From assembly GCA_018716285.1 (NCBI GenBank), contig DVKD01000011.1, forward strand, positions 1-46,093: DNA of 46,093 nt, given 5' to 3'. Below are positions 9,267 to 17,032 of this stretch, piece by piece. Source of the stretch: Candidatus Merdivicinus faecavium. Its GTDB lineage: Bacteria; Bacillota; Clostridia; Oscillospirales; Ruminococcaceae. Made by a program: the position numbers and the translations under genes. The notes under the pieces are model-generated. The model saw only the letters and a program-made list of their open reading frames with translations, made no database searches and was not told where the DNA came from. Position 1 is the first letter of the stretch, and every line of letters begins with the position of its first letter.

Positions 9267-9798
9267 GCAGCACAGCCTGTCCTCCTCTATGCAGAAGCTT
9301 TTGTACGCGCAGCTGATCGGGACCATTTTAAACTGCAGCGACGCCGCCGCGCCGGCTTCGGAAATGGACAATCTGCTGCAGGTGGATACGCCGAAGGTGT
9401 TCTTTGCGCAGGCCAAAAGGCTGTGCCGCACCATCAGCCTGCAGATCCGCCAGAAGAGCGAAAACAGCACGGCGAAAAACATGGAGGAGATTCTCGCATA
9501 CATTCGGGAAAACTACATGCACTACGACCTGAGCCTGAGCTATATCGCGCTGAAATACCATATGTCGGAAAGCCACCTGTCCACCAGCATCAAAAAGCAT
9601 CTGGGGCAGAATTTTCAGAATTATGTGGAACAGCTGCGCATCGACAAGGCCAACGAGCTGATGAAATCCGGGTCGCTTTCGATTCAGGAGATCTCGGAGC
9701 AGGTGGGATACCTGAGCCCGCACTCCTTCCGCAGAGCCTATAAAAAGGTGATGGGCTACACGCCCTCGCAGCACGGGAGCAGGCCGGCCGCCGATTAG
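9187..9798 (+). pseudogene. AraC-family regulator lacking its N-terminal part
   Basis: About 203 residues of an AraC-type transcription factor. The frame begins abruptly at the metK joint (KLANLILVSDLEGIDELLEE) with no start codon or ribosome site of its own. The two HTH motifs of the AraC DNA-binding domain are complete at the C-terminal end: LSLSYIALKYHMSESHLSTS and LSIQEISEQVGYLSPHSFRR, then the YTPSQ ending. The sensor or input half is missing. A TTG at 9217 could start a 193-residue DNA-binding fragment but lacks a clear ribosome site. GC content matches the right-hand chromosome, so this is the first host gene after the mobile region. It probably once regulated the ABC/YgbA operon that follows (inference). 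Confidence 0.7.
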
Positions 9799-9823
9799 GG
9801 ACAAATGCATCCGAAACAGAACG

Positions 9824-9871
9824 GTCCATGTGAATGGGAGACCATTCGCATGGGCTGTTTTTTGTTTTTTT
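9824..9871 (+). terminator. Rho-independent terminator after the AraC fragment
   Basis: A 14-bp stem (GTCCATGTGAATGG with CCATTCGCATGGGC, two G-T pairs, GAGA loop) is followed by TGTTTTTTGTTTTTTT. Confidence 0.9.
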
Positions 9872-9880
9872 CAAAAAGGT

Positions 9881-9909
9881 TTGACAAGGCTAATCTTTTA
9901 TGCTATCAT
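9881..9909 (+). promoter_or_regulatory. Sigma-A promoter of the ABC/YgbA operon
   Basis: TTGACA at 9881-9886, 17-base spacer, TATCAT at 9904-9909. The operator-like sequence at 9910-9929 begins directly after the -10 box. The first start codon is at 10019, leaving a 5' region of about 100 bases. Confidence 0.85.
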
Positions 9910-9929
9910 TTAGTTACTACACGCTAACT
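9910..9929. promoter_or_regulatory. Operator shared with the feo operon (site 1)
   Basis: On the minus strand this reads AGTTAGC-GTGT-AGTAA, resembling the TTAGC-N4-GCTAA sites at 20670 and 21242. It also has AGTTA/TAACT arms 8 bases apart. It sits at the transcription start, where a repressor would block initiation. The shape suggests a DtxR/IdeR-like or other metal regulator (inference). Confidence 0.55.
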
Positions 9930-10018
9930 GCGCTGCGGGAACAGCATTTCCGAATGCTTTAGCCCAGCCGCAGGCAGGATTTGCATCCAATATTTTGCAA
10001 AGGAAGGGTTTACTCCGC

Positions 10019-11755
10019 ATGATGATCAACAAACGGCTGATCGGCACGGTCGGCGAGAGCAAAAAGTATATCGCCGGCAACGTCGCGCTGCAGTGGTGCT
10101 CCCTGGCGGCCAATATCGGCATGATGGCGGCCATCACTTGGCTGCTCGCCGGCCTGTACGACGGCAGCGCCGGCCCGCGCGCGATGTGGATGACGGCAGC
10201 CGCCGTGCTGCTGGCGCTGCTCGTCCGGTACCTGTGTACGGTCGGGGCGAGCAGGATGAGCTATCTGTCCTCCCGGGCGGTCAAAAAGACGCTGCGGGAA
10301 CAAATTTACCGGAAGCTTCTGCGGCTGGGGGCCTCCTACAGCGAGCAGGTCAAAACCTCCGAGGTCGTGCAGGTGGCGGTCGAGGGGGTCGACCAGCTGG
10401 AAACCTATTTCGGCGCCTATCTCCCGCAGTTTTTCTACGCCATGCTGGCCCCGCTGACCCTGTTTGCGGTGCTCTGCTTTGTCAGCGCGCCCGCGGCAGC
10501 GGTGCTGCTTATCTGTGTGCCGCTCATCCCCGCCGCGATCGCTGCGGTGCAGACCTGGGCCAAAAAGCTGCTCGCCAAATACTGGGGGCAGTACACCGCC
10601 CTGGGGGACACCTTCCTCGAAAATTTGCAGGGGCTAACAACGCTCAAGATCTATCAGGCGGACGAATTCAAGAACCGGGAAATGAACGAGGAGGCGGAAA
10701 AATTCCGCAAGATCACCATGAAGGTGCTGACCATGCAGCTCAACTCCATCACCATCATGGACCTGGTCGCATACGGCGGCGCGGCGCTGGGGATCATCAT
10801 GGCGGTGTCCCAGTACGCCTCCGGCCGGGTGTCCCTGGCCGGGTGCCTGCTCATCATCCTGCTGGCGGCGGACTTTTTCCTCCCCATGCGGCAGCTCGGG
10901 AGCTTCTTCCACATCGCCATGAACGGCATGGCGGCCAGCGACAAGATCTTCCGCCTGCTGGACCTCGAGGAGGCCGCACCCGGCCGCGCGCCCATGCCGG
11001 AGGACTGCGCCATCACCTGTTCCGGCCTGCGGTTCTGCTACGAGCCGGAGCGGGAGATCCTGCACGGGGTCGACCTTTCCTTCCCGCAGGGCAGCTTTAC
11101 CGCCCTGGTGGGGGAGAGCGGCTGCGGGAAATCCACCGTCGCCGCCATCCTGATGGGGCGGAACAAAGGATACAGCGGCTCCGTCAAGGTGGGCGGGGCG
11201 GAGCTCACCGAGATCAGCGAAGCGTCCCTGCTGCAAAACATCACCTATATCAGCCACCAGAGCTACCTCTTCAAGGGGACGGTGCGGGACAACCTGCTGA
11301 TGGGCCGGCCCGGCGCTTCGGACGCAGAGCTGTGGGCGGCGCTGGAGCGGGTCAATCTGGCCGGATTTTTCAGGGCCGAGGAGGGGCTCGACACCCAGCT
11401 GCTCGAAAGGGCGGCAAACCTCTCCGGCGGGCAGCGGCAGCGGCTGGCTCTGGCGCGGGCGCTGCTGCACGACAGCCCGGTCTATATCTTTGACGAGGCG
11501 ACCTCGAACATCGACGTTGAGAGCGAAAACGACATCATGGAGGAGATCTGCGCGCTGGCCCAAACAAAGACGGTCCTCCTCATCTCCCACCGGCTGGCCA
11601 ATGCGGTGAAGGCGGACGCCATCTACGTGCTGGACGGCGGCAGGGTCGCGGAACACGGGCGGCATGAGGAGCTGCTGCGAAACGGCGGCCTGTACGCGCG
11701 GCTCTGGACAGCTCAGCAGGATCTGGAGAACTACGGAAAGGAGGGGCAGGCATGA
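10019..11755 (+). CDS. ABC transporter half-molecule (permease plus ATPase), first of pair
   Basis: Fused ABC exporter-type half-transporter: six membrane helices within about residues 15-300 and an ATPase domain with Walker A GESGCGKST at 365-373, signature LSGGQRQRLALARAL from 468, and Walker B VYIFDEATS with the catalytic Glu near 493. It has 578 residues and should form a heterodimer with the next gene, with which it overlaps by ATGA. The ATG at 10019 follows GGAAGGG. The pair resembles CydDC and YbtPQ/Irp types, whose substrates range from thiols and heme to siderophores; the substrate here is unknown. Control by an operator shared with feo genes points to metal, heme or siderophore traffic. 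Confidence 0.85.
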   Translation: MMINKRLIGTVGESKKYIAGNVALQWCSLAANIGMMAAITWLLAGLYDGSAGPRAMWMTAAAVLLALLVRYLCTVGASRMSYLSSRAVKKTLREQIYRKLLRLGASYSEQVKTSEVVQVAVEGVDQLETYFGAYLPQFFYAMLAPLTLFAVLCFVSAPAAAVLLICVPLIPAAIAAVQTWAKKLLAKYWGQYTALGDTFLENLQGLTTLKIYQADEFKNREMNEEAEKFRKITMKVLTMQLNSITIMDLVAYGGAALGIIMAVSQYASGRVSLAGCLLIILLAADFFLPMRQLGSFFHIAMNGMAASDKIFRLLDLEEAAPGRAPMPEDCAITCSGLRFCYEPEREILHGVDLSFPQGSFTALVGESGCGKSTVAAILMGRNKGYSGSVKVGGAELTEISEASLLQNITYISHQSYLFKGTVRDNLLMGRPGASDAELWAALERVNLAGFFRAEEGLDTQLLERAANLSGGQRQRLALARALLHDSPVYIFDEATSNIDVESENDIMEEICALAQTKTVLLISHRLANAVKADAIYVLDGGRVAEHGRHEELLRNGGLYARLWTAQQDLENYGKEGQA

Positions 11756-13410
11756 AAAGACGGAGCGGATTCCGCGTCATGACAAAGCTGGCGGGGCTGG
11801 TCAAGCCCCTGACCGGATATATGCTGCTGGCGGTTTTCATGGGGCTTCTGGGGCACCTCTGCGCCGCCTTCCTCACCGTTTTCGGCGGCTATGCGCTGCT
11901 GGACGCGCTGGGGGAGGCCGTCCCGGTGGGGATGGCGGCGGCCTTCGGGTGCATCGCGGCCTTCGCCCTGCTGCGGGGCTTTCTGCGCTACGCGGAGCAG
12001 GCGTGCAACCACTTCATCGCCTTCAAGCTGCTGGCCCTCATCCGGGACAGGGTCTTCCGGGCCCTCAGGCGGCTCTGCCCGGCCAAGCTGGAGGGGCGGG
12101 ACAAGGGGGACCTCATCTCGGTCATCACCTCAGACATCGAGCTTTTGGAGGTCTTCTACGCCCACACCATCTCCCCGGCGGCGATCGCGCTGCTGTTTAC
12201 GGTTGTGATGTGCCTCTTTATCGGGAGCTATCACTGGGCGCTGGGGCTTCTGGCCCTCATCGCCTACCTTGTTGTGGGGCTGCTCATCCCCGTTGTCACC
12301 TCCAAACTGAGCGGGGACAGGGGGCTGCGCTTCCGCACAAAGTCCGGGGAGCTCTCCGCCTTTGTGCTGGACAGCCTGCGCGGGCTGCCGGAGATCCTGC
12401 AGTTTGGCCAGGGCAGCCGGCGGCTAACGCAGATGAACGCGCAAACGGACGCCCTCGCCCGGGAGGAGGAGCAGATGAAGCGGGATGCCGGCCGCAATGC
12501 GGCGGCCACCAACACCGTCGTGCTGGCCTTTGACCTGCTGATGCTCCTGGCCAGCGCGCTGCTTTACCGCGGCGGGGCGGTCGGCTTTGACGGGGTGCTG
12601 ATCCCGGTGCTCGCCCTCTTCTCCTCCTTCGGGCCGGTCATTGCGCTGGCAAACCTGGGCAGCACCCTGCAAAACACCTTCGCCGCAGGCAACCGGGTGC
12701 TGGATATTCTGGAAGAAACCCCGGTCATCGAGGAGGTTTCCGGGCGGCCGGAGATTGCCTTCACGGATGCGCGGGCGGAGGGCGTCACCTTCTCCTATGG
12801 GCAGGAGATCGTCCTGTCGGACGTGTCGGTGGAGATCCCGCAGCACGCGGTGGTCGGCATTTCCGGGCGCAGCGGGAGCGGCAAATCCACCCTCCTAAAG
12901 CTGTTCATGCGCTTCTGGGACGTGGGACAGGGGAGGATCGCCCTCTCGGGCACACCGGTGCCCGAGATCAACACCGCAAACCTGCGGGAGATGGAGAGCT
13001 TTGTGACCCAGGAGACCCACCTCTTCCACGACAGCATCAAAAACAACCTCCGGATTGCCCGGCTGGATGCCTCCGACGCGGAGATCGAGGCCGCCTGCAA
13101 AAAGGCGTCGGTCCATGACTTCATCATGACCCTCCCGCAGGGGTACGACACGCCGGTCGGGGAGCTGGGCGACACCCTCTCCGGCGGGGAGCGGCAGCGG
13201 CTGGGGCTGGCGCGGGCCTTCCTGCACGACGCGCCGCTGCTCCTGCTGGATGAACCCACCAGCAACCTGGACAGCTTAAACGAGGCTGTGATCCTGCGCT
13301 CCCTGCACCGGGAGCGGGAGGGGAAGACGGTGGTCCTCGTCTCCCACCGGCAGTCGACGATGCGGATTGCGGACCGGGTCTATTCGGTGGAAAACGGGAG
13401 GATGAGCTGA
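11752..13410 (+). CDS. ABC transporter half-molecule, second of pair
   Basis: Partner half-transporter of 552 residues: exporter-type membrane domain in about 1-310, Walker A SGRSGSGKST at 371-380, signature LSGGERQRLGLARAF, Walker B LLLLDEPTSNLD and the switch His in VLVSHRQ. Both halves keep a full set of ATPase motifs, so neither site looks degenerate. Overlapping stops and starts on both sides (ATGA at 11752, TGATG at 13410) show a tightly coupled operon. The sequence leans toward the CydC/CydD type, but no diagnostic residues for heme or glutathione could be named. Confidence 0.85.
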   Translation: MKRRSGFRVMTKLAGLVKPLTGYMLLAVFMGLLGHLCAAFLTVFGGYALLDALGEAVPVGMAAAFGCIAAFALLRGFLRYAEQACNHFIAFKLLALIRDRVFRALRRLCPAKLEGRDKGDLISVITSDIELLEVFYAHTISPAAIALLFTVVMCLFIGSYHWALGLLALIAYLVVGLLIPVVTSKLSGDRGLRFRTKSGELSAFVLDSLRGLPEILQFGQGSRRLTQMNAQTDALAREEEQMKRDAGRNAAATNTVVLAFDLLMLLASALLYRGGAVGFDGVLIPVLALFSSFGPVIALANLGSTLQNTFAAGNRVLDILEETPVIEEVSGRPEIAFTDARAEGVTFSYGQEIVLSDVSVEIPQHAVVGISGRSGSGKSTLLKLFMRFWDVGQGRIALSGTPVPEINTANLREMESFVTQETHLFHDSIKNNLRIARLDASDAEIEAACKKASVHDFIMTLPQGYDTPVGELGDTLSGGERQRLGLARAFLHDAPLLLLDEPTSNLDSLNEAVILRSLHREREGKTVVLVSHRQSTMRIADRVYSVENGRMS

Positions 13411-13754
13411 TGGGGAAGCAGGCCGAAAGCAAGCGGCGGCGGGAAAAGGAGATGGTCTCCCGGATGATCGCCCTCTATTGCAGGAAACAGCACCATTCCA
13501 AAGGCGGGTTATGCCCGGAATGCGCGGAGCTTGCGGACTACGCCCGGCAGCGGTCGGACAAATGCCCCTTTATGGAGACCAAGACCTTCTGCTCCAACTG
13601 CAGGGTGCACTGCTACAAGCCTGAGATGCGGGAGAAGATCCGGGCGGTGATGCGGTTTTCCGGCCCGCGGATGCTGTTTTCTCATCCCGCGGCGGCCATC
13701 CGCCATATGATCGAGACACGCAGGGAAAAACGACGACTGGAGGAACAAGCATGA
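13410..13754 (+). CDS. YgbA-like nitrous-oxide-stimulated promoter family protein
   Basis: Small cytoplasmic cysteine-rich protein (114 residues) of the YgbA_NO family, named because enterobacterial ygbA belongs to the nitric-oxide stress response. The typical pattern is present: MIALYCRKQHHSKGGLCPEC, then KCPFMETKTFCSNCRVHCY and a basic tail after FSGPRM. Seven cysteines in CxxC-like spacing (LCPEC, FCSNCRVHC) suggest metal or Fe-S binding. Its biochemical role is not established. It overlaps the ABC gene before it (TGATG) and the DUF454 gene after it (ATGA). Its place in a probable metal-regulated operon fits a role in iron handling or nitrosative stress (inference). Confidence 0.8.
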   Translation: MGKQAESKRRREKEMVSRMIALYCRKQHHSKGGLCPECAELADYARQRSDKCPFMETKTFCSNCRVHCYKPEMREKIRAVMRFSGPRMLFSHPAAAIRHMIETRREKRRLEEQA

Positions 13755-14164
13755 AAATCAAGCGCATCCTTTTCATCATTCTGGGCTGCATCGGCGTCGG
13801 GCTGGGGGCCGTCGGGGCCGTTCTGCCGCTGCTGCCCGCCTTCCCCTTCCTGCTGCTGGCCGCCTTCTGCTTTGCCAAAAGCTCGGAGCGGCTGCACCGC
13901 TGGTTTACCGGCACAAAACTCTACAAGAATAACCTCGAGAGCTACGTCAAGGGGCAGGGGATGACCCGGAAGACCAAGATCCGCATCATGATAACGGTGA
14001 CGATCCTCATGTCCATCGGCTTTTTCATGATGCACGCGGTGCCGGTCGGCCGCATCGTCCTGGCCGCCGTCTGGGTCTTCCACATCCTCTACTTCGTGTT
14101 CGGCGTCAAGACGATTGCCGTCCCCGCGGGGAAGAAGGCGGAGGAGACCGCCGCGGAAAACTGA
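13751..14164 (+). CDS. DUF454 (YbaN-like) membrane protein
   Basis: Inner-membrane protein of 137 residues, DUF454/YbaN family. Helices are visible at about 5-25, 27-42, 75-92 and 95-118; the family hallmark is GAVLPLLPAFPFLLLAAFCFAKSSERLHRWF. Function is unknown in general; members are often next to ABC exporters or heme/iron genes, as here. The start overlaps the YgbA-like stop (ATGA), so it is the last gene of the four-gene operon. No clear terminator follows before the next gene. Confidence 0.8.
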   Translation: MKIKRILFIILGCIGVGLGAVGAVLPLLPAFPFLLLAAFCFAKSSERLHRWFTGTKLYKNNLESYVKGQGMTRKTKIRIMITVTILMSIGFFMMHAVPVGRIVLAAVWVFHILYFVFGVKTIAVPAGKKAEETAAEN

Positions 14165-14297
14165 CGCGGCCGCGAAATGGGCCGAATCCGGGGAAAAACT
14201 GTCCTGCTGCAACAGATATTGGAAATTCCTGCACTAATTATTACGGGAATGACGTCATATGCCCACAGGATCCAAAACAAGAAAGGCAGATGACATT

Positions 14298-14876
14298 ATG
14301 ATTCAGGACAGGGCGGAGCTGCGCCGTTATCTGGAGCAGGACCGGCTTGCTTTGCGGGTTGCGGACCGAATGCGCCCAAAATTGTTTGGCGACGAGATAT
14401 GGAAATTTACGATTGCCCTGCGGAAATGGGAATATTATTCCGGCCGCGGAGGAATTTGGCGGGTTCTGGGGCTGTATTACCGGTTCCGCACCCACAACCT
14501 GGGGCTGCGATGCGGGGGCTTTACCATCCCGCGCGGGGTGTTCGGCCCCGGGCTGTCCATCGCGCACCCGGGCAGCGTGACAGTCAACGGAACGGCGCGG
14601 GTGGGGAAAAACTGCCGGATTCACGAAGGAGTCTGCATCGGCGCGACCAACGGCAGCGCCCAGGCTGCCGCGATCGGGGACAATGTGTTCATCGGCAGCG
14701 GGGCGAAGATCATCGGCCCCGTCTCCATCGCGGACGACGTCGCCATCGGGGCGGGGGCGGTTGTGGTCCGCTCCATCGCCGAGCCCGGCACGACCTGGGC
14801 GGGCGTACCGGCCAAAAAGGTCTCCGACAACAACTCCCACCGGAATTTGAGCCCCTATTTGGATTTAGAGGGATAA
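14298..14876 (+). CDS. CysE-like hexapeptide acyltransferase
   Basis: Left-handed beta-helix acetyltransferase of the serine acetyltransferase type (192 residues). An N-terminal helical part (LRRYLEQDRLALRV...) is followed by hexapeptide repeats from about residue 80, including GPGLSIAHPGSVTVNG, IHEGVCIGATNG, IGDNVFIGSGAKIIGPVSIADDVAIGAGAVV and the closing GVPAKKV. The His of IAHPGS corresponds to a catalytic histidine of the family. This shorter form usually occurs in sugar-modification or capsule settings rather than in cysteine synthesis; none is visible here. The ATG at 14298 begins the family-like EQDR segment; an ATG 39 bases upstream is possible. Neither has a strong ribosome site. Confidence 0.75.
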   Translation: MIQDRAELRRYLEQDRLALRVADRMRPKLFGDEIWKFTIALRKWEYYSGRGGIWRVLGLYYRFRTHNLGLRCGGFTIPRGVFGPGLSIAHPGSVTVNGTARVGKNCRIHEGVCIGATNGSAQAAAIGDNVFIGSGAKIIGPVSIADDVAIGAGAVVVRSIAEPGTTWAGVPAKKVSDNNSHRNLSPYLDLEG

Positions 14877-14887
14877 CCAGAAATGAG

Positions 14888-15025
14888 ATGGAAAGGCTCG
14901 TCCGCAGCCCGTTTTTTCGGGGCGGGCGGGCTTTTGACCTGCTCGGGAATTTTATCGAAATGGTTTGGCGGCCGGAATGGGAGCATTTTGAGGCGGAAAT
15001 CCAATGCTTTGCCGATAAATGTTGA
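14888..15025 (+). CDS. Possible 45-residue protein or C-terminal gene remnant
   Basis: A short frame after the acetyltransferase whose translation looks protein-like (MERLVRSPFFRGGRAF, then LLGNFIEMVWRPEWEHF), with a reasonable hydrophobic pattern and codon use typical of the window. There is no good ribosome site, and overlapping frames are equally open. It may be the end of a lost gene. No family is recognised. Confidence 0.25.
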   Translation: MERLVRSPFFRGGRAFDLLGNFIEMVWRPEWEHFEAEIQCFADKC

Positions 15026-15050
15026 CCTTTATTTTGATTTGCGATACAAT
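15022..15050 (+). promoter_or_regulatory. Promoter reading into the CRISPR remnant
   Basis: TTGACC at 15022-15027, 17-base spacer, TACAAT at 15045-15050. The predicted start lies about 27 bases before the first repeat, in the orientation in which type I-C repeats are normally transcribed. No coding sequence follows, so it is best explained as the leader promoter of the array. Confidence 0.65.
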
Positions 15051-15083
15051 GGAACAAACGGCAGCCATTCTGCCGGCTGAGCC

Positions 15084-15255
15084 GTTGCCCCCTCCTTTGT
15101 GCGGGAATGTGGATGGAAATGGCTATCAGGAAGCTTGGGCTGAGTATCGTGATAAGGTCGCTCCCCGTACGGGGAACGTGGATTGAAATTGCGTGATTCC
15201 GGTGGGGATGCCTCCCCATTTGTGCCGCTCCCGGACAGGGAGCGTGGATTGCAGT
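15084..15255 (+). CRISPR. Degenerate orphan type I-C CRISPR remnant (3 repeats, 2 spacers)
   Basis: Repeat 2 (15157-15189, 33 bases) begins GTCGCTCCCC and ends GTGGATTGAAAT, the well-known type I-C form. Repeat 1 (15084-15120) is badly degenerate but ends GTGGATGGAAAT; repeat 3 (15224-15255) ends GTGGATTGCAGT and keeps the CTCCC/GGGAG hairpin through paired changes. The spacers are 36 bases (15121-15156) and 34 bases (15190-15223), normal for type I-C. No cas gene is present in the window. Minus-strand frames through here give the false NFNPRSPYGER-type peptides often annotated across such arrays. Confidence 0.75.
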
Positions 15256-15322
15256 GCGAACATGGGTCAGATCCCGCATTTGGACAGGCTTTACGCATCC
15301 GTGCGGATCATGGAGGGGCAGA

Positions 15323-15366
15323 AAAGCCGCCCGGCCGTATGAAAAACAGCGGCTGGGCGGCTTTTT
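15323..15366. terminator. Bidirectional Rho-independent terminator
   Basis: AAAGCCGCCCGGCCG pairs with CGGCTGGGCGGCTTT around a 12-base loop, with TTTTT on the right and AAAA on the left. It can end transcription from the CRISPR promoter and from anything coming leftward. Confidence 0.9.
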
Positions 15367-15374
15367 GCTTTTAT

Positions 15375-15500
15375 TTATCGGATCAGGCTGGTCAGCATTT
15401 CAACGGTGGCTGGGTCGTAGTGGGAGAAAAGGAGGCTCTCGTCCTCGTCTGAGATTGTACCCCGAAAGCAGTGGGGGCGGAAGTTTCGATTCGTGGCAGC
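15375..15500 (-). pseudogene. Short C-terminal remnant of an unknown gene
   Basis: About 40 codons ending in a TAA at 15375-15377 translate into protein-like sequence (GTISDEDESLLFSHYDPAT, then VEMLTSLIR) and stop just before a terminator in the right orientation. No start codon or ribosome site precedes it, and an in-frame stop lies a few codons upstream, so the rest of the gene seems to have been lost. No family is recognised. Confidence 0.3.
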
Positions 15501-15515
15501 AGGGGTTCCCAAAGG

Positions 15516-16427
15516 TTAACGGCCGCCCGCAGGCTGCCCGGATACCACCGTCTCCACAGCCTTGAGGAACTGGCGGACGATGGGGGAAGGGGCGGGGGAG
15601 TGCAGCAGGCCGAAGGGAATGGTGTACCCCCAGTCGACCGGCAGAATCTTGAGAAGCGGATGGACGTACCGCCAGTTATCGACCGCCATCAGGACGCACT
15701 GGTTGTTTTCGCACTGGTTGAAGGCAGCCATATCATAGAAATCGAAGTCGATGATGCGGATCTGCGGGTGGTTTTTCCACAAATCGTCCCGGAGCAGGTC
15801 GACGTACCGGATCCAGCCCCGGCGCATGAGCATGAGGTCCTCCCCGTAAAGGTCCCGGATGGTCAGGGCGTTTTTCTGCGCCAGCCGGTGGTGGACGGAG
15901 ACGGCGCAGCAGATGGGCTCCTTTGAAATCTCAAGCCCGGCGCACTGGCGGAGGTTCAACATCGTCTCGTCGAAGATTCCGGCGACGACGTCGATGTTCT
16001 GCCCGAGGTTTGCCAGAATCTCCCGCGCGTTTTCCGGCGTGTTTTCAAAGGGGATGAGCTGGAATTTGGTGTCGGGGCAGTAGACCTGCGCCCGGGGCCA
16101 GAGGTCCACCAGCACCTGGGCGGGGGTCATGGGGGAGGTGCCGATGCGGATGAGGTTCTCGCACTCCTGCATGGCGTTTTTGGCCCGCGTGACCGAATCC
16201 TTGCAGTACTGGATGATGTATTTGGCGTCCTGATAAAGGGACTGCCCGGCCTTGGTGAGGGCGAGCCCGCGGTGGGTGCGGACAAAGAGACGCAGCCCGA
16301 GGCTGTCCTCGAGGAGGTTGATCTGCTTGATGACGGCCGGAGGGGAGATGTAGAGCTGTTCGGCGGCTTTGTTGAAGCTCCCCGCCTCCGCGACGCAGAG
16401 AAAGGTTTCCAGCTGGGGGTTATACAT
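15516..16427 (-). CDS. LysR-family transcription regulator
   Basis: LysR-type regulator of 303 residues. The N-terminal winged HTH (LETFLCVAEAGSFNKAAEQL, YISPPAVIKQINLLEDSLG) is followed by an effector domain with IRIGTSPMTPAQVL near residue 90. The ATG at 16427 starts the family pattern; an upstream extension is rejected because the promoter lies inside it. It has its own promoter (16479-16507). It lies downstream of the feo/flavodoxin operon on the same strand and has no divergent partner, so its targets cannot be guessed from position. Confidence 0.85.
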   Translation of the reverse strand: MYNPQLETFLCVAEAGSFNKAAEQLYISPPAVIKQINLLEDSLGLRLFVRTHRGLALTKAGQSLYQDAKYIIQYCKDSVTRAKNAMQECENLIRIGTSPMTPAQVLVDLWPRAQVYCPDTKFQLIPFENTPENAREILANLGQNIDVVAGIFDETMLNLRQCAGLEISKEPICCAVSVHHRLAQKNALTIRDLYGEDLMLMRRGWIRYVDLLRDDLWKNHPQIRIIDFDFYDMAAFNQCENNQCVLMAVDNWRYVHPLLKILPVDWGYTIPFGLLHSPAPSPIVRQFLKAVETVVSGQPAGGR

Positions 16428-16478
16428 GGTCGGTTCCCGTCCTTCCTGTTTGGGCGCATGGTGGATCAAACTGGTTTC

Positions 16479-16507
16479 ATTATAACCCGCCTGCGGGAAA
16501 ATGTCAA
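16479..16507 (-). promoter_or_regulatory. Sigma-A promoter of the LysR gene
   Basis: On the minus strand TTGACA (16502-16507), 17 bases, TATAAT (16479-16484). A CCCGC/GCGGG palindrome in the spacer could be an autoregulatory site. Confidence 0.85.
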
Positions 16508-16524
16508 AATCGCGGAACGCGGCG

Positions 16525-16561
16525 CGCCCCGGCTCTACGCGCAATAGAGCCGGGGCGTTTT
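16525..16561. terminator. Strong hairpin at the end of the feo operon
   Basis: A 13-bp perfect stem (CGCCCCGGCTCTA with TAGAGCCGGGGCG, 7-base loop) lies 12 bases after the flavodoxin stop. TTTT follows on the plus side; on the minus side the T-run is weak, so termination of the feo operon here is likely but not textbook. Confidence 0.65.
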
Positions 16562-16572
16562 ACGGTTGGGAA

Positions 16573-16998
16573 TCAGTCCGCGAGGGCCGCGCCGAGGGCC
16601 CTGCAGCCGGCCAGAGCCTCATCGTCCGGGGCTTCGTTGCAGATGACGCTCTCGCAGGCGAGGACGGCGCCGTCGGAGAGGCAGGTCTCCTCCCAGGTGC
16701 GCATCCACTCGCCGTCCCCCCAGCCGTAAGAGCCGAAGAGGGCGATCTTTTTGCCCTTGAGCGCGCTCTCGCAGGCGGAGAACATCGGCTCGAATTCGGT
16801 CTCTTCGAGCTGTTCGGCGCCCATCGAGGGGCAGCCGAAGGCGATCGCGTCGTAGTCATCCACCATCGAGGCGTCGAATTCGGGAGCTGTGAACAGCACA
16901 GCCTCCGCGCCTTTTTCCTTTGCGCCTTCCAGGACCGCGGAGGCCATCGCCTCGGTGTTCCCGGTCCCGCTCCAATAAACAACAGCAATTTTACGCAT
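16573..16998 (-). CDS. Flavodoxin
   Basis: Flavodoxin-type FMN electron carrier, 141 residues, the usual short-chain length. The phosphate-binding loop is VYWSGTGNTEAMA (residues 7-19), and the isoalloxazine-contacting loops GCPSMGAEQLEE and GSYGWGDGEWM are present. It is the last gene of the leftward feo operon; flavodoxin replaces ferredoxin in iron-poor cells, which fits its place behind iron-uptake genes and the shared operator at feoA. It starts at the ATG at 16998 after AAAGG. Confidence 0.9.
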   Translation of the reverse strand: MRKIAVVYWSGTGNTEAMASAVLEGAKEKGAEAVLFTAPEFDASMVDDYDAIAFGCPSMGAEQLEETEFEPMFSACESALKGKKIALFGSYGWGDGEWMRTWEETCLSDGAVLACESVICNEAPDDEALAGCRALGAALAD

Positions 16999-17032
16999 TG
17001 CGCACCAGCCTTTCTGATCAGGTTTTTTGCAT

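Noticed and set aside
14710-15298. Minus-strand frames with ISIHVPRTGSD and NFNPRSPYGER peptides
   Set aside because: These are translations of type I-C CRISPR repeats, a well-known source of false proteins.
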